From: Serpentinimonas raichei
GTDB lineage: Bacteria > Pseudomonadota > Gammaproteobacteria > Burkholderiales > Burkholderiaceae_C
Assembly (NCBI RefSeq): GCF_000828895.1
Contig: NZ_AP014568.1
Location: 796,308 to 860,307, forward strand
Length of the DNA: 64,000 bases
Direction of reading: 5' to 3'
The notes beneath the pieces were generated by a model. That model searched no databases, had not been told where the DNA came from, and saw only the letters and a program-made list of their open reading frames with translations. Of the stretch, positions 1 to 8,521 are shown piece by piece. The position numbers were made by a program, and so were the translations under genes. Every line of letters begins with the position of its first letter. Within the stretch, counting starts at the first letter, position 1.

Positions 1-1
1 G

Positions 2-607
2 GCGCTGGTGCAGCAGGACATGAAAAAGCTGGTGGCCTACTCCTCGGTGGCGCACATGGGCTTTGTCACGCTGGGCTTTTTCCTGTTCAACGAGCTGGCG
101 CTGGCCGGCGCCATCGTGCAGATGATCGCGCACGGCTTCGTCTCGGCCGCCATGTTCCTGTGCATCGGCGTGCTCTACGACCGCATGCACTCGCGTGAAA
201 TCTCCGACTACGGCGGCGTCATCAACCCCATGCCCAAGTTTGCCGCCTTTGCGCTGCTGTTCACCATGGCCAACGCCGGCATGCCAGGCACCGCCGGTTT
301 TGTGGGCGAGTGGATGGTGATTCTGGGTGCGGTGCAAGCCAATTTCTGGATCGGCCTCGGGGCCGCCACGGCGCTCATACTGGGCGCGGCCTATTCGCTG
401 CTGATGTTCAAGCGCGTCTATCTGGGCGCGGTGGCCAACGACAACGTAAAAGCGCTGTTCGACATCAACGCCCGCGAATACTTCGTGTTGGCCGTGCTGG
501 CGCTGGCGGTGTTGTTCATGGGCGTCTTTCCCAAGCCCTTCACCGACGTGATGATGCCCGCCGTGACCGAGCTGCTGCAGCACATCTCGGTCAGCAAGCT
601 GCCCTGA
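2..607 (+). CDS. nuoM: NADH-quinone oxidoreductase subunit M, C-terminal part (5' end outside window)
   Basis: Partial gene: the frame is open to the left window edge, and about 200 C-terminal residues remain of a subunit usually near 490-500. NuoM is one of the antiporter-like, proton-pumping membrane subunits of respiratory complex I. The visible part has the family pattern of a lysine- and histidine-bearing helix near the start (KKLVAYSSVAHMG), followed by several hydrophobic segments and the MPGTAGFVGEW stretch. nuoN follows after 36 bp, as in complex I operons. Family assignment is firm; the start is not visible. Confidence 0.95.
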   Translation, partial: ALVQQDMKKLVAYSSVAHMGFVTLGFFLFNELALAGAIVQMIAHGFVSAAMFLCIGVLYDRMHSREISDYGGVINPMPKFAAFALLFTMANAGMPGTAGFVGEWMVILGAVQANFWIGLGAATALILGAAYSLLMFKRVYLGAVANDNVKALFDINAREYFVLAVLALAVLFMGVFPKPFTDVMMPAVTELLQHISVSKLP

Positions 608-643
608 TTCGCCCGCCCCATCTGGATTTGAAAGAGCCACCCC

Positions 644-2131
644 ATGATTGACCGATTGAGTTGGGCCGCGATCACCCCCGAGCTGCTGCTGCTGGTGATG
701 GTCTGCGTGATCGCCATTTACGATTTGTTTCTCAAGTCGCCGCAGCGCTGGGCCACGCATTACCTGACGCTGCTCACACTGGCTGCGGCCGCCTTCCTGA
801 CCGGCTCGGCGGCGCTTAGCGGCCAGACCTTCAGCGGCTTTGGCGGCATGGTGGTGAGCGACCCGATGGGCAACTGGCTCAAGTGCTTTGCCGCCCTCAC
901 CATGATGGTGCTGCTGATCTATGCCCGGCCCTACGCCGGGGCGCGCGGGATGATGCGCGGCGGCGAGCTCTACACCCTTGGGTTGTTTGGCCTGCTGGGC
1001 ATGTACGTGATGATCTCGGGCCACAACCTGCTCATCATCTACCTCGGGCTGGAGCTGCTGGCGCTGTCGAGCTTTGCGCTGGTGGCGCTGCGCCGCGACG
1101 ACCTGCGCGCCACCGAAGCGGCCATGAAGTACTTTGTGCTGGGTGCGCTGGCCAGCGGTTTCCTGCTCTACGGCATGTCGCTGGTCTATGGCGCCACGGG
1201 TACGCTGGACATACGCGCGATGGCCGTGGCGATCGAGGCCGGGGTGGCGCAGCCGCAGGTGCTGATGCTGGGGCTGGTGTTCGTGGTGGCTGGGCTGGCC
1301 TTCAAGCTCGGGGCGGTGCCCTTTCATATGTGGGTGCCCGATGTCTATCACGGCGCACCGACGGCGATCACGCTGTTTATCGCCTCGGCCCCCAAGCTGG
1401 CCGCCTTTGCCATCGTGATGCGGCTGCTGGTGGAAGGCATGCCCGCGCTGGCCTTCGACTGGCAGCAGATGCTGGCGGTGCTGGCGGTGCTCTCCTTGAT
1501 CGTCGGCAACTTGGCGGCGGTGGCGCAGAGCAACCTCAAGCGCATGTTGGCCTTTTCGACCATCGCGCAAGTGGGCTTTTTGTTGCTGGCTTTTGTGGCC
1601 GGGGTTGGGGCCGATGGCAACACCGCCAACATGAGCACCGCCTACAGCGCCGCCATGTTCTACATCATCACCTACGTGCTCACCACGCTGGCGGTGTTTG
1701 GCGTGATTTTGCTGCTCAGCCGCGACGGCTTCGAGTCCGAAGAAATCAACGACCTGGCCGGCCTGAACCAGCGCAGCCCGCTTTACGCCGGTGTGATGGC
1801 GGCGGGCATGTTCTCGCTTGCCGGGGTGCCGCCGCTGGTGGGCTTTTACGCCAAGCTCACGGTGCTGCAGGCGCTGTTGGCCGCAGGCGATGGAATCTAT
1901 CTGTGGCTGGCGGTGTTTGCGGTGCTGATGTCGCTGGTGGGCGCGTTCTACTACCTGCGCGTGGTCAAGGTGATGTACTTCGATGCGCCCACGCAAACGG
2001 CGGCCATTTCGGCCCCGCTGGAGCTGCGCGCGGTGCTCTCGCTCAACGGGGCGCTGCTGCTGCTGCTGGGGCTATTTCCCGGTGCGCTGCTCGCCCTTTG
2101 CGCGCAAGCCATTGCGTCGCTGCTGGTTTGA
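644..2131 (+). CDS. nuoN: NADH-quinone oxidoreductase subunit N
   Basis: A 495-residue polytopic membrane protein of normal NuoN length and the last gene of the nuo operon. It belongs to the Mrp-antiporter-related subunits that form proton channels in the complex I membrane arm. The central region carries the typical lysine-containing helices, including KLGAVPFHMWVPDVYHGAP (about residues 221-239) and QSNLKRMLAFSTIAQVG (about 295-311). The start ATG at 644 is preceded by AAAGAG at ribosome-binding distance. A short DUF2818 gene follows 15 bp after the stop and is probably co-transcribed. Confidence 0.97.
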   Translation: MIDRLSWAAITPELLLLVMVCVIAIYDLFLKSPQRWATHYLTLLTLAAAAFLTGSAALSGQTFSGFGGMVVSDPMGNWLKCFAALTMMVLLIYARPYAGARGMMRGGELYTLGLFGLLGMYVMISGHNLLIIYLGLELLALSSFALVALRRDDLRATEAAMKYFVLGALASGFLLYGMSLVYGATGTLDIRAMAVAIEAGVAQPQVLMLGLVFVVAGLAFKLGAVPFHMWVPDVYHGAPTAITLFIASAPKLAAFAIVMRLLVEGMPALAFDWQQMLAVLAVLSLIVGNLAAVAQSNLKRMLAFSTIAQVGFLLLAFVAGVGADGNTANMSTAYSAAMFYIITYVLTTLAVFGVILLLSRDGFESEEINDLAGLNQRSPLYAGVMAAGMFSLAGVPPLVGFYAKLTVLQALLAAGDGIYLWLAVFAVLMSLVGAFYYLRVVKVMYFDAPTQTAAISAPLELRAVLSLNGALLLLLGLFPGALLALCAQAIASLLV

Positions 2132-2146
2132 GTTAAGCTATCTAGC

Positions 2147-2452
2147 ATGAATCAAGACTTCTACGTTTTTCTGGTGTTGGGCTTGGCGCTGGTGTTTGCC
2201 AACCTGCCGTTCATGAGTCAGCGCGTTTTCTTGGTGCTGCCCTACAAGGGTGGCATCAAACCGCTGTGGTTGCGCTTTGCCGAGCTGCTGGCCTGTTACT
2301 TCATCGTAGGCGCCATAGCCAAAGGCATCGAACTCAGCCAAGGGCAGATCTACCCGCAAGGCTGGCAGTTCTACGTCGTCACCATTTCCCTGTTTCTCAC
2401 CTTTGCCTTTCCCGGCTTTGTCATTCGCTACATGCTGGTCCGTCGCACCTGA
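2147..2452 (+). CDS. DUF2818 family small membrane protein
   Basis: A 101-residue protein with about three hydrophobic segments (roughly residues 5-22, 45-62 and 75-95). It matches my recollection of the DUF2818 proteins found directly after nuoN in many Burkholderiales. No biochemical role is known to me. Position suggests co-expression with complex I, perhaps an assembly or accessory membrane factor, but that is inference from context only. The start is 15 bp after the nuoN stop. Confidence 0.8.
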   Translation: MNQDFYVFLVLGLALVFANLPFMSQRVFLVLPYKGGIKPLWLRFAELLACYFIVGAIAKGIELSQGQIYPQGWQFYVVTISLFLTFAFPGFVIRYMLVRRT

Positions 2453-2461
2453 AGCCTCGGC

Positions 2462-2923
2462 ATGAAGGTGCTCGATCTGGCCTGTGAGCAGGGGCATCTG
2501 TTTGAAGGCTGGTTCGGTTCCGACGCCGATTTTCAGTCGCAGCAGTCGCGGGCGCTGATCGACTGCCCTTTGTGTGGCAGCCAGAAGATCGAAAAGCGCC
2601 TGAGTGCGCCCCGCCTCAATCTGGGCAAGTCAGTCGCTGCCGACACTTTGCCGGCCGACCCTGCTGCGTCTGCGCCCATCCTGACTGCGGCGACAGCCGG
2701 GCAGCAGGCAGAGGCGTTGCGCTTGTTGCGCCAGGTGCTGGCCCAAACCGAAGACGTGGGCGAGCAATTTGCTCAACAGGCCCTGCAAATGCACCAAGGT
2801 GAACTCGAGCCGCGGCCCATACGGGGCCAAACCACGGCAGAGCAAGCCGCCGAGCTGATAGGGTCCGGGGTGCCGATCGTGCAGTTGCCCAATCTGCCCC
2901 TGCTCAAGCACACGCTGCAGTAG
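2462..2923 (+). CDS. DUF1178 family protein
   Basis: A 153-residue soluble protein. The N-terminal half has the DUF1178 pattern: an opening MKVLDLACEQGHLFEGWF, then a CPLCGS motif near residue 37 that could bind metal, then KIEKRLSAP. The C-terminal half is helical. Function is unknown; the family is common in alpha- and betaproteobacteria. It begins 9 bp after the DUF2818 gene, so the two are likely co-transcribed. It ends 12 bp from the convergent glutamate dehydrogenase gene, and no clear terminator hairpin is visible between them. Confidence 0.82.
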   Translation: MKVLDLACEQGHLFEGWFGSDADFQSQQSRALIDCPLCGSQKIEKRLSAPRLNLGKSVAADTLPADPAASAPILTAATAGQQAEALRLLRQVLAQTEDVGEQFAQQALQMHQGELEPRPIRGQTTAEQAAELIGSGVPIVQLPNLPLLKHTLQ

Positions 2924-2935
2924 CAGCGCCGCCGT

Positions 2936-4261
2936 TCAGGGATAGAGCCCGCGCAGTTCGCGCGCGTGCAATATGCGCCGGCAGGCGACGATGAAGGTGG
3001 CGGTGCGCAGGCTGACGCGGTGCTCGCTGGCCACCTCCCAGATGGCTTCGAAGGCGCCGCGCAGGATCTGCGCCAGCCGCTGGTTGATTTCTTCCTCGTT
3101 CCAGAAAAAGCTGGAGAAATCCTGCACCCATTCGAAGTAACTTACCGTCACCCCGCCGGCGTTGGCAATTACGTCGGGGATAACCAGTATGCCGCGCTCG
3201 TTGAGGATGTCGTCGGCGGCCGGGGTGGTGGGGCCGTTGGCCCCTTCGATCACCATGCGGGCACGGATGCGCTGCGCGTTGGCTTCGGTGATCTGGCGCT
3301 CCAGCGCGGCAGGCACCATGATCTCGCACTCCACGTCCCAAAAGCTGTCGCTGGGCAGGGCTTGGGCTCCCTCAAAGCCGGCCACGCTGCCGTGCGCCGC
3401 CACGTGTGCGGTGAGTGCCGCCACATCGAGCCCGCCGCCGTGGTACACGGTGCCGCCGTGGTCCTGCACCGCCACCGTGCGCACGCCGGCTTGCGCCAGC
3501 AGCTTGGCCGAGACGCTGCCCACGTTGCCAAAGCCTTGCAGGGCCACCCGAGCGCCTTGCAGTTCGAGCCCGATGTGCCGCGCCGCCTCGGTGCAGATGA
3601 TCGCCACGCCGCGCCCGGTGGCTTCGCGGCGCCCGAGCGAGCCGCCAAGGTCGATCGGCTTGCCGGTGACGACGCCGGTGGCCGTCTCGCCCACGTTCAT
3701 CGAGTAGGTGTCCATCATCCAGGCCATGACGCGCTCGTTGGTGTTGACGTCGGGGGCGGGGATGTCTTTGGTCGGGCCGATGATGAGCCCGATCTCGCTC
3801 GTGTAGCGGCGCGTGACGCGCTCGAGTTCGGCCAGCGAGAGGGTTTTGGGATCGACCCGGATGCCGCCCTTGGCGCCGCCGTAGGGCACGTTGACGGCGG
3901 CGTTTTTGATCGACATCCAAGCCGCCAGCGCCATCACTTCGGCCAGCGTCACATCCTGGTGAAAGCGCACGCCGCCTTTGCCGGGGCCGCGCGAGGTGTT
4001 GTGCTGCACCCGGTAGCCCTCAAAGTGGGCGATGCGGCCATCGTCGAGGCGGATGGGTACGTCGACGATCAGGCTGCGCTTGGGGCGCTTGAGGGTTTCG
4101 ATCCAGCGGCCAAGCGGCCCTAGGTAGGGCGCCACCCGGTCGATCTGCTGCAGGTAGTCGCCCCACGGGCCGAGGTGGGCCGGGTCGAGGTAGGAGGGCA
4201 GGGCGTGGCCGCTCAGGGGGCTGGGCCCCGTGGCGGCGGTGGGGGCGCTGGGGCTGCTCAT
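2936..4261 (-). CDS. gdhA: Glu/Leu/Phe/Val dehydrogenase (glutamate dehydrogenase)
   Basis: A 441-residue cytosolic enzyme of normal length that reversibly converts glutamate to 2-oxoglutarate and ammonia with NAD(P). The substrate region has [11 protein letters not shown] (about residues 94-104) and the catalytic-lysine motif [11 protein letters not shown] (about 126-136). A Rossmann glycine motif, GFGNVGS, lies near residue 240. The N-terminus has a short Ser/Pro/Ala-rich extension, so the exact start is uncertain. It is the last gene of a leftward group with the PhoH-like and peroxiredoxin genes; the gap to the PhoH-like gene is about 30 bp. Cofactor preference cannot be decided from sequence alone. 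Confidence 0.93.
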   Translation of the reverse strand: MSSPSAPTAATGPSPLSGHALPSYLDPAHLGPWGDYLQQIDRVAPYLGPLGRWIETLKRPKRSLIVDVPIRLDDGRIAHFEGYRVQHNTSRGPGKGGVRFHQDVTLAEVMALAAWMSIKNAAVNVPYGGAKGGIRVDPKTLSLAELERVTRRYTSEIGLIIGPTKDIPAPDVNTNERVMAWMMDTYSMNVGETATGVVTGKPIDLGGSLGRREATGRGVAIICTEAARHIGLELQGARVALQGFGNVGSVSAKLLAQAGVRTVAVQDHGGTVYHGGGLDVAALTAHVAAHGSVAGFEGAQALPSDSFWDVECEIMVPAALERQITEANAQRIRARMVIEGANGPTTPAADDILNERGILVIPDVIANAGGVTVSYFEWVQDFSSFFWNEEEINQRLAQILRGAFEAIWEVASEHRVSLRTATFIVACRRILHARELRGLYP

Positions 4262-4291
4262 GGGCGGTCTGGGTGTTGAAAGGGGTGAGCT

Positions 4292-6136
4292 TTACAAAAC
4301 TTCGCTGGCAAAGTCGGCCAAGCGCGAGCGCTCGCCACGGGCCAAGGTGATGTGCCCGCCGTGCGGCCAACCTTTGAAGCGGTCCACGGCGTAGGTCAGG
4401 CCCGAGGAGCCTTCGGTGAGGTAGGGGGTGTCGATCTGCGCCAGGTTGCCCATGCAGATGATTTTGGTGCCCGGCCCGGCGCGGGTGATGAGGGTTTTCA
4501 TCTGCTTGGGCGTGAGGTTTTGCGCCTCGTCGATGATCACGTACTTGTTCATGAAGGTGCGCCCGCGCATGAAGTTCATGCTTTTGATCTTGACCCGGCT
4601 GCGGATCAGGTCGTTGGTGGCGGCGCGCCCCCATTCACCGGCGTTGCCGCCGTCGCCCTTGGCCAAAAATTCGAGGTTGTCGTCGAGCGCGCCCATCCAG
4701 GGGCCCATTTTTTCTTCTTCGGTGCCAGGCAAAAAGCCGATGTCCTCGCCCACGCTGACGGTGGCACGGGTCATGATGATCTCGGTGTAGCGGCGCTCAT
4801 CGAGCACCTGCGTCAGGCCGGCGGCGAGGGCCATCAGGGTTTTGCCGGTGCCGGCGGTGCCGGCCAGGGTGACGAAGTCGATCTCGGGGTCCATCAGCAG
4901 GTTGAGGGCGAAATTTTGCTCGCGGTTGCGGCTGGTGATGCCCCAGACCGAGCTTTTTAGGTGCGTGTAGTCTTTGAGCGTGCGCAGCACGGCCTGCTTG
5001 GTGCGCAGCTCGGTGACGCGGGCATACAGGGCGGGCTCGCCTGCCGACTCGAAATACACAAACTGGTTGATCGCCAGTTTGTCGACCACCGGGCCGCTGA
5101 TGCGGTAGTAGGTGTGGCCGCCTTGCTGCCAGCTTTCCAGGGTTTTGCTCTGGCGGGTCCAGAAATCGTGCGGCAGCGCCAGCGAGCCAGGGTAGAGCAG
5201 TTCGCCGTCATCGAGGGTTTTGTCGTTTTGGTAGTCTTCGGCGGCCAGCCCCAAGGCGCGCGCCTTGATGCGCATGTTGATGTCTTTGGACACCAGCACC
5301 ACCTGGCGCAGCGGGTGCTTGAGCGTGAGGGCTTGCACCACGCCCAGAATTTGGTTGTCGGCCTTGCCTTGCGGCAGGCTGGCGGGCAGCTCGTGGGACA
5401 GTGGCTCGGTCTGGAACAGCAGCAAGCCGGTGGCTTCGCGGTTGCTGCTGGCGGCCAGCGGCACGCCATGGTGGATATCGGCCCCTTTTTGCGCCACCAG
5501 CGCGTCGAGGGTGCGGCTGGCTTGGCGGGCGTTGCGCGCCACGTCGCTCATGCCCTTTTTGTGCCCGTCAAGCTCTTCGAGCACGATCATGGGCAGGAAG
5601 ATGTCGTGTTCCTCGAAGCGAAACAGGCTGCTCGGGTCGTGCATCAGCACGTTGGTGTCGAGCACAAACAGGCGCGTCGGGCCTTTGCTGTTTGGGCTGC
5701 CGTTGCCGTTTTTGCTGCCACGCCTTGGGTTGCGTTTGCTGCCGCTTTGGCTGGCCGCTGGGGGCGCCACGGCGCTTGTGCTGGGTGGGGTGATCTGGGC
5801 GGCGCTGGGCGAGCTGGCTGGCGCTGGGCTGGGCGGGACCTCGGCGGCCGCTGGCGGCGCCACGGTGGGCGCGGCCAGCAGGCTGGCTAGCGCTGGGGCG
5901 CTGCCCGCGAGACGGACCGGTACGGCGGGTGTGCGGACCGATGCATCGGCTTTGTTGCGCCCACGATGCGAAGCGCCGGTGGTGGCTTGGGTCGGCACCG
6001 GCGGGAGGCTCGAGTCGGGTGAGAGGGCCAAGCTTGAAGCAGGGGAGGCGGCGGCAGCAAGCTCGGTGGCTTTGGCTGGCACACGGCCGGCCTTCTTGGT
6101 GGGGGCGGGGGGCAGAGGCATGCAAACATTATGCAC
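4292..6136 (-). CDS. PIN domain-PhoH family ATPase (PhoH2 type)
   Basis: Up to 614 residues. The first 150 or so are a low-complexity Ala/Pro/Ser-rich leader. A PIN nuclease-like domain follows (FVLDTNVLMHDPSS at about 157-170, EELDGHKKG at about 187-195), then a PhoH P-loop ATPase domain with Walker A GTAGTGKTL (about 426-434) and Walker B VIIDEAQN (about 533-540). PIN-PhoH proteins couple an RNA-helicase-like ATPase to a putative ribonuclease. The leader is longer than usual. An in-frame ATG at 6121 is an equally possible start. It lies between bcp and gdhA on the same strand. Confidence 0.93.
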   Translation of the reverse strand: MHNVCMPLPPAPTKKAGRVPAKATELAAAASPASSLALSPDSSLPPVPTQATTGASHRGRNKADASVRTPAVPVRLAGSAPALASLLAAPTVAPPAAAEVPPSPAPASSPSAAQITPPSTSAVAPPAASQSGSKRNPRRGSKNGNGSPNSKGPTRLFVLDTNVLMHDPSSLFRFEEHDIFLPMIVLEELDGHKKGMSDVARNARQASRTLDALVAQKGADIHHGVPLAASSNREATGLLLFQTEPLSHELPASLPQGKADNQILGVVQALTLKHPLRQVVLVSKDINMRIKARALGLAAEDYQNDKTLDDGELLYPGSLALPHDFWTRQSKTLESWQQGGHTYYRISGPVVDKLAINQFVYFESAGEPALYARVTELRTKQAVLRTLKDYTHLKSSVWGITSRNREQNFALNLLMDPEIDFVTLAGTAGTGKTLMALAAGLTQVLDERRYTEIIMTRATVSVGEDIGFLPGTEEEKMGPWMGALDDNLEFLAKGDGGNAGEWGRAATNDLIRSRVKIKSMNFMRGRTFMNKYVIIDEAQNLTPKQMKTLITRAGPGTKIICMGNLAQIDTPYLTEGSSGLTYAVDRFKGWPHGGHITLARGERSRLADFASEVL

Positions 6137-6166
6137 GACTCAGGCGCGCAGGCCCGGGCTGCGGGC

Positions 6167-6643
6167 TCAGGCGGCTTTTTTCAGCAGCTTGACCGCCTTG
6201 AGCACCTCTTCTACGTGCCCGGGCACTTTGAGCCCGCGCCACTCTTGCAGCAGCACCCCGGTGGGGCTGATGAGGAAGGTGCTGCGCTCGATGCCCTTGA
6301 CCTTCTTGCCGTACATGATCTTGTTTTTGACCACGCCAAACATGTGGCACATTTTTTCTTCGGTGTCGGCGATCAGCTCAAAGGGCAGTTCGAGCTTGGC
6401 CTTGAACTCGTCGTGCGACTTCATGTTGTCGCGCGACACGCCAAACACCTGCGCGCCGGCCTTGACGAAATCGGCGTAATGGTCGCGAAACTGCATCGCT
6501 TCGGTGGTGCAGCCGGGGGTGTTGTCTTTGGGGTAAAAAAACAGGACCACGGCTTGGCCTAGGTGCGACAGCTGCGTGACCTTGACTCCGCCCGTTGCGT
6601 TGGCTTCGAATTCGGGTATGGATTTGTTGACGACGACAGCCAT
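6167..6643 (-). CDS. bcp: Thioredoxin-dependent peroxiredoxin, Bcp/PrxQ type
   Basis: A 158-residue peroxiredoxin that reduces hydroperoxides in the cytosol. The peroxidatic cysteine is in NTPGCTTEAMQFRDHY (about residues 43-58). In many Bcp/PrxQ proteins a resolving cysteine follows five residues later; here that position is methionine and I see no other cysteine in the protein, so it reads as a 1-Cys type. The rest of the family fold is present (VFGVSRD, FGVVKNKIMYGKKVKGIERSTF). ATG at 6643 is preceded by AAGGATCC-like sequence. The PhoH-like gene follows 30 bp downstream. Confidence 0.95.
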   Translation of the reverse strand: MAVVVNKSIPEFEANATGGVKVTQLSHLGQAVVLFFYPKDNTPGCTTEAMQFRDHYADFVKAGAQVFGVSRDNMKSHDEFKAKLELPFELIADTEEKMCHMFGVVKNKIMYGKKVKGIERSTFLISPTGVLLQEWRGLKVPGHVEEVLKAVKLLKKAA

Positions 6644-6747
6644 TTAAAGGATCCCTTGCTCAGTAAGAGGCGTTCGGGTGAGGGGCTTGGTCAGCCCTTG
6701 CCGGAGCGATCAGCAGCCCAAGCGCCAGACGCCATAAACAAGGGGCT

Positions 6748-6753
6748 ATTTTA
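6748..6753 (-). promoter_or_regulatory. Candidate -10 element for bcp
   Basis: On the minus strand this reads TAAAAT, about 105 bp upstream of the bcp start and overlapping the stop of the Mth938-domain gene. No good -35 hexamer is seen 17 bp upstream. This is a weak candidate, judged from the -10 match alone. Confidence 0.3.
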
Positions 6754-7158
6754 GCGCGAATCGGGGCCGAGCGAAAGCCCGGCGGGGTCGGACTCGAGCA
6801 GCAACGCGGCCGCCACGCGGCGGCCCTCGGCGACCAGGATGTTGTAGGTGCGCGCGGCGGCCAGTGTGTCCATGGTCTCGACGCCGATGCCGGCCTCGAT
6901 CAGGGGGCGCAGCAGCGCCGGGGCGACGAAGCGCAGCCGCAGGCCGCTGCCCAGCAGCAGCAGTTCGGGCCGCCATTGGGCCAGCAGGGCGAAGTGCTGC
7001 TCGTTAAGGTCGGCATGGCTGGCGCAGTCCCAGGCTTGCAGGCGGCCGTCGGCGCACAGCAGCAGGCTGTGGCGGTAGGTGGTGGCGCCAATCTGCAGCC
7101 AGCCCGGCCCGTGGGCGCGCACGCTGGTGTTCTCGATGCGGTCGGGTTGCAGTTTCAT
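6751..7158 (-). CDS. Mth938-like domain protein (DUF498/NDUFAF3 family)
   Basis: A 135-residue protein of the Mth938/NDUFAF3 fold family. Visible family features are the opening MKLQPDRIENTSVRAHGPGW, a central LLLGSGLRLRF, and EAGIGVETMDTLAAARTYN followed by an AEGRRVAAALLLE end. Human NDUFAF3 is a complex I assembly factor; whether bacterial members do the same is not established. I chose the ATG at 7158 because the longer frame to 7239 would overlap the divergent aminotransferase start and has no family similarity. A TATAAT-type element sits 28 bp upstream of this start. Confidence 0.85.
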   Translation of the reverse strand: MKLQPDRIENTSVRAHGPGWLQIGATTYRHSLLLCADGRLQAWDCASHADLNEQHFALLAQWRPELLLLGSGLRLRFVAPALLRPLIEAGIGVETMDTLAAARTYNILVAEGRRVAAALLLESDPAGLSLGPDSR

Positions 7159-7186
7159 GGGTGCGGGTAGGGTAAAGTGTGGTGAA

Positions 7187-7192
7187 ATTATA
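7187..7192 (-). promoter_or_regulatory. Candidate -10 element (TATAAT) for the Mth938-domain gene
   Basis: Read on the minus strand this is TATAAT, 28 bp upstream of the start at 7158. The same AT-rich patch lies 37 bp upstream of the divergent aminotransferase start and may serve both directions. The -35 region is poor, so confidence is limited. Confidence 0.4.
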
Positions 7193-7229
7193 GGTTTCGC
7201 TCCTCCAGCCCGCTCACACCACACCAGCC

Positions 7230-8468
7230 ATGCCCACACCGCCGCTGCTCAAATCGGCCAAACTGGCCAACGTCTGCTACGACATTCGCGGCCCCGTGCT
7301 GGACAAGGCGCGCGCGATGGAGGAAGAAGGCCACAAGATCATCAAGCTCAACATCGGCAACATCGCCGCCTTTGGCTTGCAGCCGCCCGACGAGATCGTG
7401 CAAGACATGATCCGCAACCTGCCCACGCCCACGGCGGCCGGCTACACCGACAGCAAGGGCCTGTTTGCGCCGCGCAAGGCGGTGGTGCACTACACGCAGG
7501 AAAAGGGCATCGCCGGGGTGACGGTGGATGACGTGTACTTGGGCAATGGCGCCAGCGAGCTGATCGGCATGAGCCTCAACGCCCTGCTCAACAGCGGCGA
7601 CGAGGTGCTGATTCCGGCCCCCGACTACCCGCTCTACACCGCCAGCGTGGCGCTGGCCGGTGGCACGCCGGTGCATTATCTGTGCGACGAAGGCAGCGGC
7701 TGGCTGCCCGACCTAGACGACATCCGGCGCAAGATCACGCCGCAGACCAAGGGCATCGTCGTCATCAACCCCAACAACCCCACTGGTGCGCTCTACCCCG
7801 ACGACCTGCTGCGCGCAATCGTCGAGATCGCGCGCCAGCACGGCTTGGTGATTTTTGCCGACGAAATCTACGACAAAACGCTCTACGACGGCGTGACCCA
7901 CACCAGCGTGGCGGCGCTGGCCGACGAGGTGCTGGTGCTCACCTTCAACGGCCTGAGCAAGAACTACCGCTCCTGCGGCTACCGCGCGGGCTGGATGGTG
8001 GTTTCGGGCGACAAGCGGCGCGCGCGCGACTACATCGAGGGTCTGAATATGCTGGCCTCGATGCGCCTGTGCGCCAACACGCCGGGGCAGTTGGCGATCC
8101 AGACCGCGCTCGGCGGCTACCAGAGCATCAAGGACTTGGTGGCACCCAGCGGGCGCCTGTGCCGCCAGCGCGATCTGGCTTACGAGCTGATGAGCCAGAT
8201 TCCGGGCGTGAGCGTGGTCAAGCCCAAGGCGGCGCTGTATATGTTTCCGCGCCTGGACCCGAAGATGTACCCGATCACCGACGACCAGCAGTTTGCCTAC
8301 GAGCTGCTGGCCGAAGAAAAAGTTCTGATTGTGCAGGGAACGGGCTTTAACTGGCCGCAACCCGACCACTTCCGCCTGGTTTTCCTGCCGCACGCCGACG
8401 ACTTGGCAGAAGCCATCGGGCGCATCGCGCGCTTTTTGGCGCACCTGCGCAAGCGCCACGGCACCTGA
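7230..8468 (+). CDS. alaA: Pyridoxal-phosphate aminotransferase, AlaA-like (glutamate-pyruvate transaminase)
   Basis: A 412-residue class I/II aminotransferase. Features in order: NIGNIAAFG near residue 46, the NPNNPTGA motif near 181, FADEIYDKTLYDG near 209, and the PLP-lysine stretch NGLSKNYRSCGYRAGW near 241-256. The overall pattern matches AlaA/YfbQ, which makes alanine from pyruvate using glutamate. Specificity within this family cannot be proved from sequence. It precedes hom by about 50 bp on the same strand, so it may be expressed with the threonine genes. Confidence 0.88.
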   Translation: MPTPPLLKSAKLANVCYDIRGPVLDKARAMEEEGHKIIKLNIGNIAAFGLQPPDEIVQDMIRNLPTPTAAGYTDSKGLFAPRKAVVHYTQEKGIAGVTVDDVYLGNGASELIGMSLNALLNSGDEVLIPAPDYPLYTASVALAGGTPVHYLCDEGSGWLPDLDDIRRKITPQTKGIVVINPNNPTGALYPDDLLRAIVEIARQHGLVIFADEIYDKTLYDGVTHTSVAALADEVLVLTFNGLSKNYRSCGYRAGWMVVSGDKRRARDYIEGLNMLASMRLCANTPGQLAIQTALGGYQSIKDLVAPSGRLCRQRDLAYELMSQIPGVSVVKPKAALYMFPRLDPKMYPITDDQQFAYELLAEEKVLIVQGTGFNWPQPDHFRLVFLPHADDLAEAIGRIARFLAHLRKRHGT

Positions 8469-8521
8469 GCGTGAAACCCGACCCGGCCCCCTTTTTTGAT
8501 TTGATGAAAGAACCCACAGAG

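Noticed and set aside
2966..4123. A 385-residue plus-strand frame opposite gdhA
   Set aside because: It is complementary to a well-supported gene, is His/Gly/Ala-rich and has no recognisable domain.
7159..7239. Longer start for the Mth938-domain protein
   Set aside because: It overlaps the divergent aminotransferase start, crosses a TATAAT element and adds residues unlike the family.
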